DNA of 8,513 nucleotides from Candidatus Thermokryptus sp. (GTDB lineage: Bacteria; Bacteroidota; Ignavibacteria; Kryptoniales; Kryptoniaceae): positions 1 through 8,513 of the forward strand of contig JAPYWO010000035.1 of NCBI GenBank assembly GCA_028276305.1, read 5' to 3'. The notes beneath the pieces are model-generated. The model saw nothing but the letters and a program-made list of their open reading frames with translations, did no database searches and was not told the origin of the DNA. Shown here piece after piece: positions 1 to 7,221 of this stretch. The position numbers and the translations under genes are program-made. Within the stretch, counting starts at the first letter, position 1. Each line of letters opens with the position of its first letter.

Positions 1-138
1 ATCATACTGCCGACAAATTTCACTTATTTTATCAAAAACTTCCCCATTGCTTTCAAGAACAGACAAACCATAAGCAATGGTCAGCGTTGGGTCACTTATT
101 GAAATCCCTATTCTCTTGCTCCCGAAATCAATCCCCAT
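1..138 (-). CDS. ruvX: RuvX/YqgF, putative Holliday junction resolvase or pre-16S rRNA nuclease (N-terminal part, cut by left edge)
   Basis: The 46 visible codons begin MGIDFGSKRIGISISDP, the conserved first strand and turn of the RuvX/YqgF RNase H-like fold. The Asp in GIDFG is the first metal-binding acidic residue of the family. Family members are cytoplasmic nucleases of about 135-150 residues, credited with pre-16S rRNA 5'-end maturation and, by homology, Holliday junction resolution. The other catalytic residues lie outside the window. The gene follows rel by 16 bp and is probably co-transcribed with it. The ATG at 138 was chosen because a GGGGAGG sequence lies just upstream, although only 3 nt away. 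The same frame stays open upstream and reads KGRI before MGIDFG, matching the usual family start (GRILGIDYG-like), so a longer protein is possible, for example from the GTG at 180. The family call is firm; the exact start is uncertain. Confidence 0.9.
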   Translation of the reverse strand, partial: MGIDFGSKRIGISISDPTLTIAYGLSVLESNGEVFDKISEICRQYD

Positions 139-141
139 TAT

Positions 142-148
142 CCTCCCC
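142..148 (-). promoter_or_regulatory. Shine-Dalgarno candidate for ruvX, unusually close to the ATG
   Basis: On the minus strand GGGGAGG is followed by only three bases (ATA) before the ATG at 138. It is the strongest purine tract before any start in the window, but its spacing is shorter than the usual 5-9 nt. This leaves room for a different start or weak initiation. It lies entirely in the 16-bp gap after the rel stop codon. Confidence 0.45.
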
Positions 149-154
149 TTTATT

Positions 155-2338
155 TCATCTCTCCTGATATCTTGAGACACTGTAAACTCCATTTATTCTT
201 CTCAATTTGTCTATCAAGACATTCAAATGTTCAAGGTCTTTGACTTCAACCGTTATCAATCCATGGAAAATGGGTCCATCACTTTGAACATTAGCCATTC
301 TTATATTCGTATTTTGATAGCCGGAGATAACGGTTGTGATCTCCTTAAGCATTCCGGGTCTATCCTCACCTTCAATCACAATTCCAGCAGGGAACGACAT
401 ACCATCAAGCGCCTTTGACCAAACGACATCAACAAATCTATCTTCGTCTTTCTCCTTTAACTTAGAGACATTTACGCAATCCTTACGATGAATCTTTATA
501 CCTTCACCTCTCGTAACGAAACCAACGATTTCATCTCCCGGAACAGGATTACAACATTTCGCAAATGTGTAAAGGAAATTTGATCCACCGTCAATCGCTA
601 TGACCTTAAGCGGTTTGATAATCTCCTCTACAACGCTTTCCTTTCTCTCCTCTACTTGTTTTGGAACTATATCTTTGTGCTTTTGCCTCTCCTCTATTTT
701 CTTTATAAGCTCGGAAACATCAATCCCATCTTCAGCTATCGCAAGATAAAACTTTGATAAGTTGTCAAACTTGTAAAGTTCACGAACTATTTTAAGAAGT
801 TCATCGTCATTTATGTGTAATTTTGCCCTTTTTACCTTCTTGTCCCAAATTTCTTTACCGACATCAATGAGTCGTCTTTTCTCTTCATTTATCCACTTTC
901 TGATTTGCGCTTTCGCTTTTGATGTGACGACGAACTTCTCCCAATCTTTGCTCGGTGAGCGATGTTTACCAGTGATTATCTCAACTTGATCACCCGTTTT
1001 AAGTTTATAATCAAGCGGGACTATTCTACCGTTGACTTTCGCACCGATACAGCGGAGCCCTATCTCGGTATGAATTTCAAAAGCAAAATCAACCGGGGTT
1101 GCCCCTCTTGGCAAAACCTTCAAATCACCTTTAGGCGTGAAAACATAAATTTCATCCTGAAATAGATTGAGCTTTAAATCCTCAATAAACTGCGTCATAT
1201 CGGTCTGATTTTCAAGTACATCACGAACCCACTTAACCCATTCTTCAAATTGTTTGTCCGTTTCAGTTATGTTTTCTTTATATTTCCAGTGAGCAGCAAG
1301 TCCTTTTTCAGCTATTTCATGCATAGCACGAGTCCTTATCTGAACCTCAACCATCTTTCCCCCAGGACCTATAACCGTTGTATGAATTGAACGATATCCA
1401 TTTGACTTTGGGTTAGTGATATAATCTTTAAATCTCTCAGGAACAGCTCTGTAAATATCGGTGACGATGCCATAAACCGTCCAGCAGTCATTTTTATCCT
1501 CAGTGTCAAGTATAATTCTGACCGCAAACAAGTCGTATATTTCCTCAAACGCTTTACCTCTTTTAACCATCTTGTTATAGATGCTGTAAAGATGTTTCGG
1601 GCGACCGCTTATTTCAAATTTAAAACCCCTCTCTGCAAGCGCTTTCTCTATCGGTTTCGCAAATTCTTTTATGTACTCCTCTCTCTGCTTACGAGTTTGA
1701 GCAACTCTCCTTGCTATGTCCTCATAAGCTTCAGGATTTAAATACTTGAATGCCAAATCCTCAAGCTCCCATTTTATCTGTGCAAGCCCGAATCTATGCG
1801 CAAGAGGAGCGTAAATCTCAAGCGTCTCCTGGGCTATTCTCTTTCGCTTGTGCTCTGGAAGATACTCAAGCGTCCTCATATTATGAAGGCGATCAGCAAA
1901 CTTCACAAGTATTACTCTGACATCGGTAGAAAGAGCAAGCAAAAGTTTACGATAATTCTCCGCCTCAATTATCCCACGATTATCGCTTTCAAAAATCCCC
2001 GTTATCTTAGTCAGACCGTCAACAATCCTAGCTATTTTTTCACCAAATTCCGCTTGTATATCCTCAAGCGTAAAATTCGTATCCTCAACTATATCGTGAA
2101 GCAAAGCGCTTGCAACAGATATATCATCAAGCGGTATCTCGCTTGCTACTATCATTGCAACTTCATAAGGATGATTAAAATATGGCTCCCCCGAAGCCCT
2201 GTAATTATCCTTGTGAGCGTTGTAACTGAACCAAAATGCCTTGGTTATAAGGTCCGGGTTAAAACTTCTTAGGTTCTTTTCACATACCTCAAGTAGCTTT
2301 TTCAACTTCGCCTGATATTTATCCTGAAACACAAGCAT
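155..2338 (-). CDS. rel: Bifunctional (p)ppGpp synthetase/hydrolase, Rel/SpoT family
   Basis: This 727-residue cytoplasmic enzyme makes (p)ppGpp from ATP and GDP/GTP and hydrolyses it, controlling the stringent response. The domain order is the full long RSH set. The HD hydrolase domain (about 25-190) has H56, H81-D82 in LLHDIVEDT and D149 in FADRLHNM, so hydrolase looks intact. The synthetase domain (about 240-355) contains D269, the RFKD motif at 302-305, NGYRSIHT and E331 in VEVQIRT. RFKD is the RXKD form typical of bifunctional enzymes, not the EXDD of RelA-only synthetases. A TGS domain follows (about 395-456), then a helical linker, a zinc-finger/CC domain with C595, C596, H617 and C621, and a C-terminal ACT domain (about 650-727). 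The start is ATG at 2338; a stop lies in frame 5 codons upstream and only a weak AAAGAA precedes it. Length is normal for the family, with no sign of decay. Confidence 0.98.
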   Translation of the reverse strand: MLVFQDKYQAKLKKLLEVCEKNLRSFNPDLITKAFWFSYNAHKDNYRASGEPYFNHPYEVAMIVASEIPLDDISVASALLHDIVEDTNFTLEDIQAEFGEKIARIVDGLTKITGIFESDNRGIIEAENYRKLLLALSTDVRVILVKFADRLHNMRTLEYLPEHKRKRIAQETLEIYAPLAHRFGLAQIKWELEDLAFKYLNPEAYEDIARRVAQTRKQREEYIKEFAKPIEKALAERGFKFEISGRPKHLYSIYNKMVKRGKAFEEIYDLFAVRIILDTEDKNDCWTVYGIVTDIYRAVPERFKDYITNPKSNGYRSIHTTVIGPGGKMVEVQIRTRAMHEIAEKGLAAHWKYKENITETDKQFEEWVKWVRDVLENQTDMTQFIEDLKLNLFQDEIYVFTPKGDLKVLPRGATPVDFAFEIHTEIGLRCIGAKVNGRIVPLDYKLKTGDQVEIITGKHRSPSKDWEKFVVTSKAKAQIRKWINEEKRRLIDVGKEIWDKKVKRAKLHINDDELLKIVRELYKFDNLSKFYLAIAEDGIDVSELIKKIEERQKHKDIVPKQVEERKESVVEEIIKPLKVIAIDGGSNFLYTFAKCCNPVPGDEIVGFVTRGEGIKIHRKDCVNVSKLKEKDEDRFVDVVWSKALDGMSFPAGIVIEGEDRPGMLKEITTVISGYQNTNIRMANVQSDGPIFHGLITVEVKDLEHLNVLIDKLRRINGVYSVSRYQER

Positions 2339-2362
2339 TTCTTTGAATTCTCATTTTTGGCT

Positions 2363-2431
2363 CAAAATTATTAACAAAAATCGCATAAAAAAGTTCAAAA
2401 TTAAAATATACATTGTCACGATAAATTGCAA
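2363..2431 (-). promoter_or_regulatory. Candidate promoter region for rel-ruvX in the 106-bp intergenic gap
   Basis: The gap 2339-2444 is the only intergenic space long enough for a promoter. On the minus strand it holds TTGCAA (2431-2426), 15 bp, then TATATT (2410-2405); and TTGAAC (2398-2393), 19 bp, then TAATAA (2373-2368). Neither has ideal 17-bp spacing. Two TAATTTTG words (2403-2396 and 2370-2363) fit the Bacteroidota TAnnTTTG minus-7 box, but no TTTG sits the usual 19-20 bp upstream. The tract is very AT-rich, so chance matches are expected. I saw no GC-rich hairpin with a T-run, so the upstream transcript may simply read through. Confidence 0.2.
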
Positions 2432-2444
2432 CTTTCCCACCCTT

Positions 2445-3332
2445 TTAAACCTCTCCCTCAAAAAATTCAATTATCGCCGGCGTTATATCAAGAAGCGAAC
2501 TTATTCTTTTGGCGAGTTTCTCCCGACCCTTACCCCAAATTATCGTCGGGACTTTGTTCATCGTATGCGTCTTAACGGACAAATCTTCAAGATTTCCGTG
2601 GTCACTTGTCAAAATTATCAAATGCTTCCCAAGGTCAACCTTTGATAGTAAAGAATCAAGGAATCGCTCAATTCTATCAATGTATTTGATTGCAAGTTCA
2701 AAGTTCTGCTCGTGACCGGCTTCATCTGTAAAAGGAAATTCATACAAGACGAAATCATACTCTTCAAGGAGCCCAGCGAGGATTTTCCCAGATTCCTCGG
2801 GGGTGATAACCTTTATGTCTGGGTAAAACCTTTTCAAAAATTCACCAGTTAAATCCGCTGGTACTGCCTTTCCCTCCTGAAGCTCTATGTCATACCATCT
2901 GAATGGTATATCAGAAGCCATAACCGCATAAGTTGTCGCTGAAAGTTTCTCACCGCGAAGTTCAAAATAATGTTTGGAATAAGCGTTTGCGAAGGTTGCT
3001 TTTCTACCGAGATTTTTCAACTTCAAAAAGATGCTCTCTGAAAGAAGAATTTGCCTGAGCGTTGGTGTTGGCAGTCCATTTATGTGACCATTCATTATTT
3101 TCGGAGCATTAACCCCTGTGAAAATCACCGTCTGACCAGTGGCACTTTGTGGAAGACCGGAAACATTCAAAGTTGCATCCGTCGGAATTATTATCCCGCC
3201 ATATTCAGCGGTATAATCGCCACCATCATTAAAAGCGCGAAAAAATTTTGACCTGTATCTTGCAAATGGATTTATTTCGGGATTGTTTTCTCCAATTCCA
3301 ATGCCATCAAAAAATAAAAGAGCAACCGACAT
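2445..3332 (-). CDS. Alkaline phosphatase superfamily metalloenzyme, related to the catalytic core of iPGM/phosphopentomutase; substrate unknown
   Basis: This 295-residue protein has no signal peptide and is likely cytoplasmic. It carries the two-metal site of the iPGM/phosphopentomutase branch: D9 in LLFFDGIGIG, a nucleophile Ser/Thr in LPQSATGQT (S63 best aligned), D203-x3-H207 in TDEAGH, D244-H245 in LTSDHGN and H256 in KTHTMNKVP. These match by order, and for D-x3-H by spacing, the metal ligands known in bacterial iPGM. True iPGM is about 510 residues with a large inserted phosphotransferase domain; here only about 110-120 residues lie between the nucleophile loop and TDEAGH. It should therefore not be called a phosphoglycerate mutase. 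A phosphatase, phosphomutase or phosphodiesterase role is plausible. The ATG at 3332 is 3 bp after the preceding stop with no Shine-Dalgarno, so it is probably translated from the upstream gene's message. Superfamily is confident; reaction is unknown. Confidence 0.85.
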   Translation of the reverse strand: MSVALLFFDGIGIGENNPEINPFARYRSKFFRAFNDGGDYTAEYGGIIIPTDATLNVSGLPQSATGQTVIFTGVNAPKIMNGHINGLPTPTLRQILLSESIFLKLKNLGRKATFANAYSKHYFELRGEKLSATTYAVMASDIPFRWYDIELQEGKAVPADLTGEFLKRFYPDIKVITPEESGKILAGLLEEYDFVLYEFPFTDEAGHEQNFELAIKYIDRIERFLDSLLSKVDLGKHLIILTSDHGNLEDLSVKTHTMNKVPTIIWGKGREKLAKRISSLLDITPAIIEFFEGEV

Positions 3333-3335
3333 AAT

Positions 3336-4232
3336 TTAAAAATCAACGCTTAATTTTAAATTCGCCCTTAAACCAAAATTGAAATCATAACCAAGTTCTG
3401 TCTTCGTCTTTATCTTTTTATTTTTAACCGCAGCATCTACAACAGCATCAATCGCACTTAAAACATGATTTGCCACAACAATGAAAAGAGAAGTTGATGC
3501 GATTGAATAAAAATCGTTCGCTTTGCCCCTTTCAAGTGAATAAAACTTAAACATTTCCGTTGGCTGTAAAAGACGAACATCTTCAGGGACAAACCCACTA
3601 TCAAAATCATTCCATCCAGGAGCATACTGATGGTATTTACCGATCAACTCATAATATTGCTGTTCACCATAATAGGGCAGAGTATGTGAGAAACCGCCCG
3701 AACGACGACTTATATATCTTTCCGCCTCATTCAACTTTGACCAATCAACCCTTTGCCACGGCTTCAAACTTTCATTTTGATCTATTTGTACTATCGGTGC
3801 ATCAGGTGTTCCATATTTACCCATCCATTCATTCATCCACATAGCATAACGAACAACGCTCCAATTCTCATCCGCATATTGCTTAAATTTCCTCGTTTGC
3901 TCATCGCCTTTCCTGGAGTACACAAAATAAGCGGACCACGAAGCGATTTCAGCTACGAAAAATAAAGCCGACTTTAAATAACTGCCTGTATATATTTGAC
4001 CGCTACCAGGGATTAAACCAGACATCAAGCCCGCTTTTAACACAGAGTACTTTCCCCTCTCAACGACTTTCGCGCTTGAAAAATCAAGCGATATATCACC
4101 TGTCCTCACTGGAATATCTTGTGCTTTCAAAGCGGTGGATAAAATCAAAATAGAGATAAAGAATCGTATAAACTTATTCAAGCGAGTCAAACTCAAACAC
4201 AAGCCCGAAGTAAAATCTAAATTCGCGACCAT
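3336..4232 (-). CDS. DUF5683-like membrane protein with signal peptide
   Basis: The mature part opens with GLMSGLIPGSGQIYTGSYLK (residues 68-87), the proline/glycine hairpin typical of DUF5683 proteins of Bacteroidota, followed by a membrane segment at about 88-105. A second hydrophobic stretch, FYSIASTSLFIVVANHVLSA (241-260), continues into IDAVVDA, also family-like. Between them (about 107-240) is a soluble region rich in Trp and Tyr. The N-terminus has a signal-peptide-like core (about 21-36) ending ALKAQD. No function is established for the family; an envelope location is inferred. The ATG at 4232 has GAAAGG 7 nt upstream but overlaps the barrel gene by 59 bp. TTG at 4181 would overlap it by only 8 bp and give a cleaner signal peptide beginning MNKFIRFF (281 residues) but has no clear Shine-Dalgarno. 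I give the outer start; both are credible. Confidence 0.8.
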   Translation of the reverse strand: MVANLDFTSGLCLSLTRLNKFIRFFISILILSTALKAQDIPVRTGDISLDFSSAKVVERGKYSVLKAGLMSGLIPGSGQIYTGSYLKSALFFVAEIASWSAYFVYSRKGDEQTRKFKQYADENWSVVRYAMWMNEWMGKYGTPDAPIVQIDQNESLKPWQRVDWSKLNEAERYISRRSGGFSHTLPYYGEQQYYELIGKYHQYAPGWNDFDSGFVPEDVRLLQPTEMFKFYSLERGKANDFYSIASTSLFIVVANHVLSAIDAVVDAAVKNKKIKTKTELGYDFNFGLRANLKLSVDF

Positions 4233-7221
4233 AATTGAACCTTTCTTTATTTATAATCCTTTCAAATTTATCAAACCCATAAGCGACGCTAAAAAATAGC
4301 TTCATCGGAAAAACATAAAAAGAAGTCCCATCAATTCTCAATTCAATCCCGGCATCTTTTCTAAAATTACCAAAGTTAAACTTTTCATTCCATGCATTTC
4401 CAAAATCAAAGAAAACGCCAGCGTAAACTCTATTTATCCCGAACTGCAAAAACTGAAACGACAATCTCTCGTAAATCGGGAATCTATAAACAGACCTTAA
4501 CATCAACACCTCATTCCCGCCGAAAGAATAAAAAGAATAACCGCGCATCCCTATTAAACCTCCGATATAAAAATCAAAAAATTCATTCACCGGCTTACCA
4601 ATTATGCTTCCATATTTCAAAATCAAACCGAGCGCGTGATTTTTAAATGGCAACTTTAAATACTCATTCCATCCCAATTCAACTCGCCAAAAGTTAAAAT
4701 CCTTGTAAACAGGGACAAGGAATCCATCCTTGAGCTCATAAGTTCCATCGGGATTTAATTTATTCAACTCGTAATTCAATCGCAAAATCACTTTTCTACC
4801 GATTGGATTTATATCCGAATTGCTCCTCGGCAAGATATCCCTAAATGTCAAATTAAGATAGAAAACCCTACCGATAAAATAAACATCATCTGATGATGGG
4901 ACGAGCATCTTCGTCTCCGGTATCATAAAGCTTTTTATCTCGGCTGAATATCTTGAAAAAGTGAAACCAGTTTTCAAATTTAAGTTCTGCAGAAAAATCC
5001 TCCAATGAAACGATAAATCAACCTCGGTCAGGTGATAAATTATATCAACGGGGATTAAATTCAAGCCAAGTTCAAGATTAAATTTCGTTCTTCTTGTTAT
5101 ATTGTATGCTTCAAGCGAAAATTTCGGCTTTAGACCAAGTTGATAAAGTATCGGGATTCTATCGCTAAACTCAAAAATCATGAAAAGGTCTCTTTCAAGT
5201 TTTCGGTTAATGAGTCCTCCACCGAACAAACTATATTTCCCGAGCACATCCGTTGAATGAGCGTAAAACCCAATTTTCAATTGGTCAATTCCTTTGTCAT
5301 GCTTGTTATAATTGTCAAGCCGAATCACAGGATAGAAAGAGATCGGGGTATAAACATTGCTATACTCCTTGCTCTCAAACTTCGGCAAATCCTCATCGTT
5401 ATAATCGTTTGACTTTGAAATTTGCATCTGTTCTATAATTCCATCGCCCATCGCAAGAAAATTAACACCATTTCTTGGCTTAAACCGTTTGAAACCGTTG
5501 ATATATGCTATTTTAAATCCGTCAGATGTATAAGTTGAATAAACGAGTTTATCTCCATAGACATCGGGCATAAAAGCACCGCCATAGACATTCGTCAGTT
5601 GCATAATCTCACCAGTTGCGATGTCAAACTCATAGATATTGAACACGCCATTTCTATCCGAGGAAAAATAAATTTTGCTCCCGTCGGTTGAAAAGATTGG
5701 ATTTCTTTCATCATGTTGCGTTGCGATCGGGCTTTGAAAAGTTTGAGTTTCAACATCAATAATCCCAATGTCGCGGTTGTCCTTCAAAAGATAATCAAAA
5801 ACGATTTTCTTGCCATCTGATGAAAACGACAGGTTATATATTTGTTCGCCGTTTTTAAAATTCGTCAAATTTTTAAATTTATCTATCCGATTTGAACCTG
5901 AAAGTTCCGCAATGCCTATATTTGCAGTTCCATCTTCATAAAAGACAAATGCAAGATATTTACCATCTGGAGAAACAGCTGGATTTTTCGCCCTCAAGCC
6001 ATAGGTTAATCTCGTCTCTTTTTTCAATTCAAAATCATAAAAGAAAACATCATAAAGATTTTGCCAGTTTTTGTTTTTCCTCGTCCTTTTTGAATAAAAA
6101 ATTTTTTTACCATCGGCAGACCAAGATATTGAAGAGCTAACCGCATCGGCGATTTTTAATTCTTTTCTCGTTTTAAGTTCAAGAAGATAAAGAGCAGAAA
6201 CAGAAAAGTAATCGTTTTCTTTGTTTGAGATGTACGCAATTTTTCCTCCATCGGGTGAAAATTTTGGATAAAAATTACCGAAGCCGGTTTCACAAATGAT
6301 CTCACCATCAACCCTTTCGCCTATGCTTTCAATTTGCCTTTGATATTTCCCTTTGAGATAATCCCTCCACATATTGTAAAGTTGCTCACCATCAAGTCCA
6401 AGCGCTTTCTTTATCGCCTGATCAATCGTAAGACATAAAGGCGATTTCAATTCCCTTGATATTTCATTAAGTTTATCAACGCCGTAATTTTTGACTATGA
6501 ATTCAACGAGCGAGAAACCGGAGTTATATACCGACTCATTCCCCAAGCTTGTTTTCCCAAAAGAATTCAACTCCTCCCAAGATAAAAGCTTATTGTCTAT
6601 AACCTGCATTCTCAAAATCATATCTCTGTGCGTATCCCAGTAATCATAATTTAAATTCGGATGGTTAAATTGGGCAGTTCCCTCAGCGAACCAGGCGGGG
6701 ACATTAACACCTGAAATTGGGTAAGAGACAATGATGTTCGGAAACCCGTAAAGTACATCTGGTCTATTTTCCCGTTCATATCCAAGCCATTGAAAATAAA
6801 TCGCTGGGACTCTTTTACCGAATTTCATCGCGACTTGCATTTGAATCATATGTGTAAATTCATGCGTCACAACATCCCTAAGCCAGTTATGCGAACCGCG
6901 AAGTTCAAAGTCAAGAGCACTTGCCCAGATTTCAATCCTATCGTCATAAAAATATGTGGCGCCATTTGAATAATCGTCGTAATCTTTTATGATGAAGTTG
7001 ATCTTTCGCCCTGGCTTGTAATTGTAAAGGGATGTTATCGGCTCGTAAATCTCCTCTGCTATTTTTGCCACGACTTTTGCGGTCCTTTCTGCCCCCGGAT
7101 GATAGTGAACAAGGAAATGTTCTGTCTCAATCGTCAACCAATCAAGCTCTGGATGAATAAACTCGTCATCTTGGGAGAAGGCAACGGCGAAGATTAAAAA
7201 AAATAAACAAAAAGATCTCAT
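4174..7221 (-). CDS. Secreted zinc peptidase domain / TolB-like propeller / Omp85-like outer-membrane barrel fusion protein
   Basis: This 1015-residue protein has a signal peptide (1-16, AVAFS then QDDE). A peptidase MA-like gluzincin domain (about 27-290) carries HEFTH at 120-124 and WFAEG at 177-181; H120, E121, H124 and E180 give a complete HExxH...E zinc site, so it may be active. Six PD40/WD40-like repeats follow (about 315-575), with SPDGGKIAY at 322, SADGKKIFY at 368, SPDGKYLAF at 417, SSDGKKIVF at 467, STDGSKIYF at 511 and GDKLVYSTY at 556, consistent with a six-bladed propeller as in TolB. The last ~390 residues alternate hydrophobic/polar strands and contain GGLIGMRGYSFYSFGG (887-902), the Omp85/BamA loop-6 RGY-type motif, followed by a YRFP strand. 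Location is therefore the outer membrane, with the protease and propeller probably periplasmic. The ATG overlaps the preceding stop as ATGA. Substrate and role are unknown; BamA itself is excluded because no POTRA domains are present. Confidence 0.88.
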   Translation of the reverse strand: MRSFCLFFLIFAVAFSQDDEFIHPELDWLTIETEHFLVHYHPGAERTAKVVAKIAEEIYEPITSLYNYKPGRKINFIIKDYDDYSNGATYFYDDRIEIWASALDFELRGSHNWLRDVVTHEFTHMIQMQVAMKFGKRVPAIYFQWLGYERENRPDVLYGFPNIIVSYPISGVNVPAWFAEGTAQFNHPNLNYDYWDTHRDMILRMQVIDNKLLSWEELNSFGKTSLGNESVYNSGFSLVEFIVKNYGVDKLNEISRELKSPLCLTIDQAIKKALGLDGEQLYNMWRDYLKGKYQRQIESIGERVDGEIICETGFGNFYPKFSPDGGKIAYISNKENDYFSVSALYLLELKTRKELKIADAVSSSISWSADGKKIFYSKRTRKNKNWQNLYDVFFYDFELKKETRLTYGLRAKNPAVSPDGKYLAFVFYEDGTANIGIAELSGSNRIDKFKNLTNFKNGEQIYNLSFSSDGKKIVFDYLLKDNRDIGIIDVETQTFQSPIATQHDERNPIFSTDGSKIYFSSDRNGVFNIYEFDIATGEIMQLTNVYGGAFMPDVYGDKLVYSTYTSDGFKIAYINGFKRFKPRNGVNFLAMGDGIIEQMQISKSNDYNDEDLPKFESKEYSNVYTPISFYPVIRLDNYNKHDKGIDQLKIGFYAHSTDVLGKYSLFGGGLINRKLERDLFMIFEFSDRIPILYQLGLKPKFSLEAYNITRRTKFNLELGLNLIPVDIIYHLTEVDLSFHWRIFLQNLNLKTGFTFSRYSAEIKSFMIPETKMLVPSSDDVYFIGRVFYLNLTFRDILPRSNSDINPIGRKVILRLNYELNKLNPDGTYELKDGFLVPVYKDFNFWRVELGWNEYLKLPFKNHALGLILKYGSIIGKPVNEFFDFYIGGLIGMRGYSFYSFGGNEVLMLRSVYRFPIYERLSFQFLQFGINRVYAGVFFDFGNAWNEKFNFGNFRKDAGIELRIDGTSFYVFPMKLFFSVAYGFDKFERIINKERFNYGREFRFYFGLVFEFDSLE
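7218..7221 (-). other. ATGA stop/start overlap coupling the propeller-cargo and barrel-fusion genes
   Basis: The TGA stop of the FG-GAP/T9SS protein (7220-7218) and the ATG of the barrel fusion (7221-7219) share ATGA. No strong Shine-Dalgarno precedes this ATG, so translation of the second gene probably depends on ribosomes finishing the first. This ties the two exported proteins to one message. Confidence 0.8.

Noticed and set aside
1796..2272. 158-codon plus-strand open frame opposite rel
   Set aside because: It lies wholly antisense to the conserved HD-domain coding part of rel, its product is basic with no recognisable motif, and no ribosome site was apparent. It is a shadow of the real gene.
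2339..2444. Intrinsic terminator or small RNA in the intergenic gap
   Set aside because: I found no GC-rich stem followed by a T-run and no compact structured element; the short T-runs are what AT-rich DNA gives.
2343..2645. 100-codon plus-strand open frame spanning the rel/metalloenzyme gap
   Set aside because: The product is Lys/Ile/Asn-rich as expected from translating AT-rich DNA, and two thirds of it is antisense to the metalloenzyme's conserved C-terminus. There is no domain or signal.
2445..3332. 2,3-bisphosphoglycerate-independent phosphoglycerate mutase (gpmI)
   Set aside because: The metal-site motifs fit the superfamily, but the protein is 295 residues instead of about 510 and lacks the phosphotransferase insertion.
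4174..7221. BamA or TolB proper
   Set aside because: There are no POTRA domains before the barrel and the propeller is preceded by a peptidase domain, so neither single-gene name applies.
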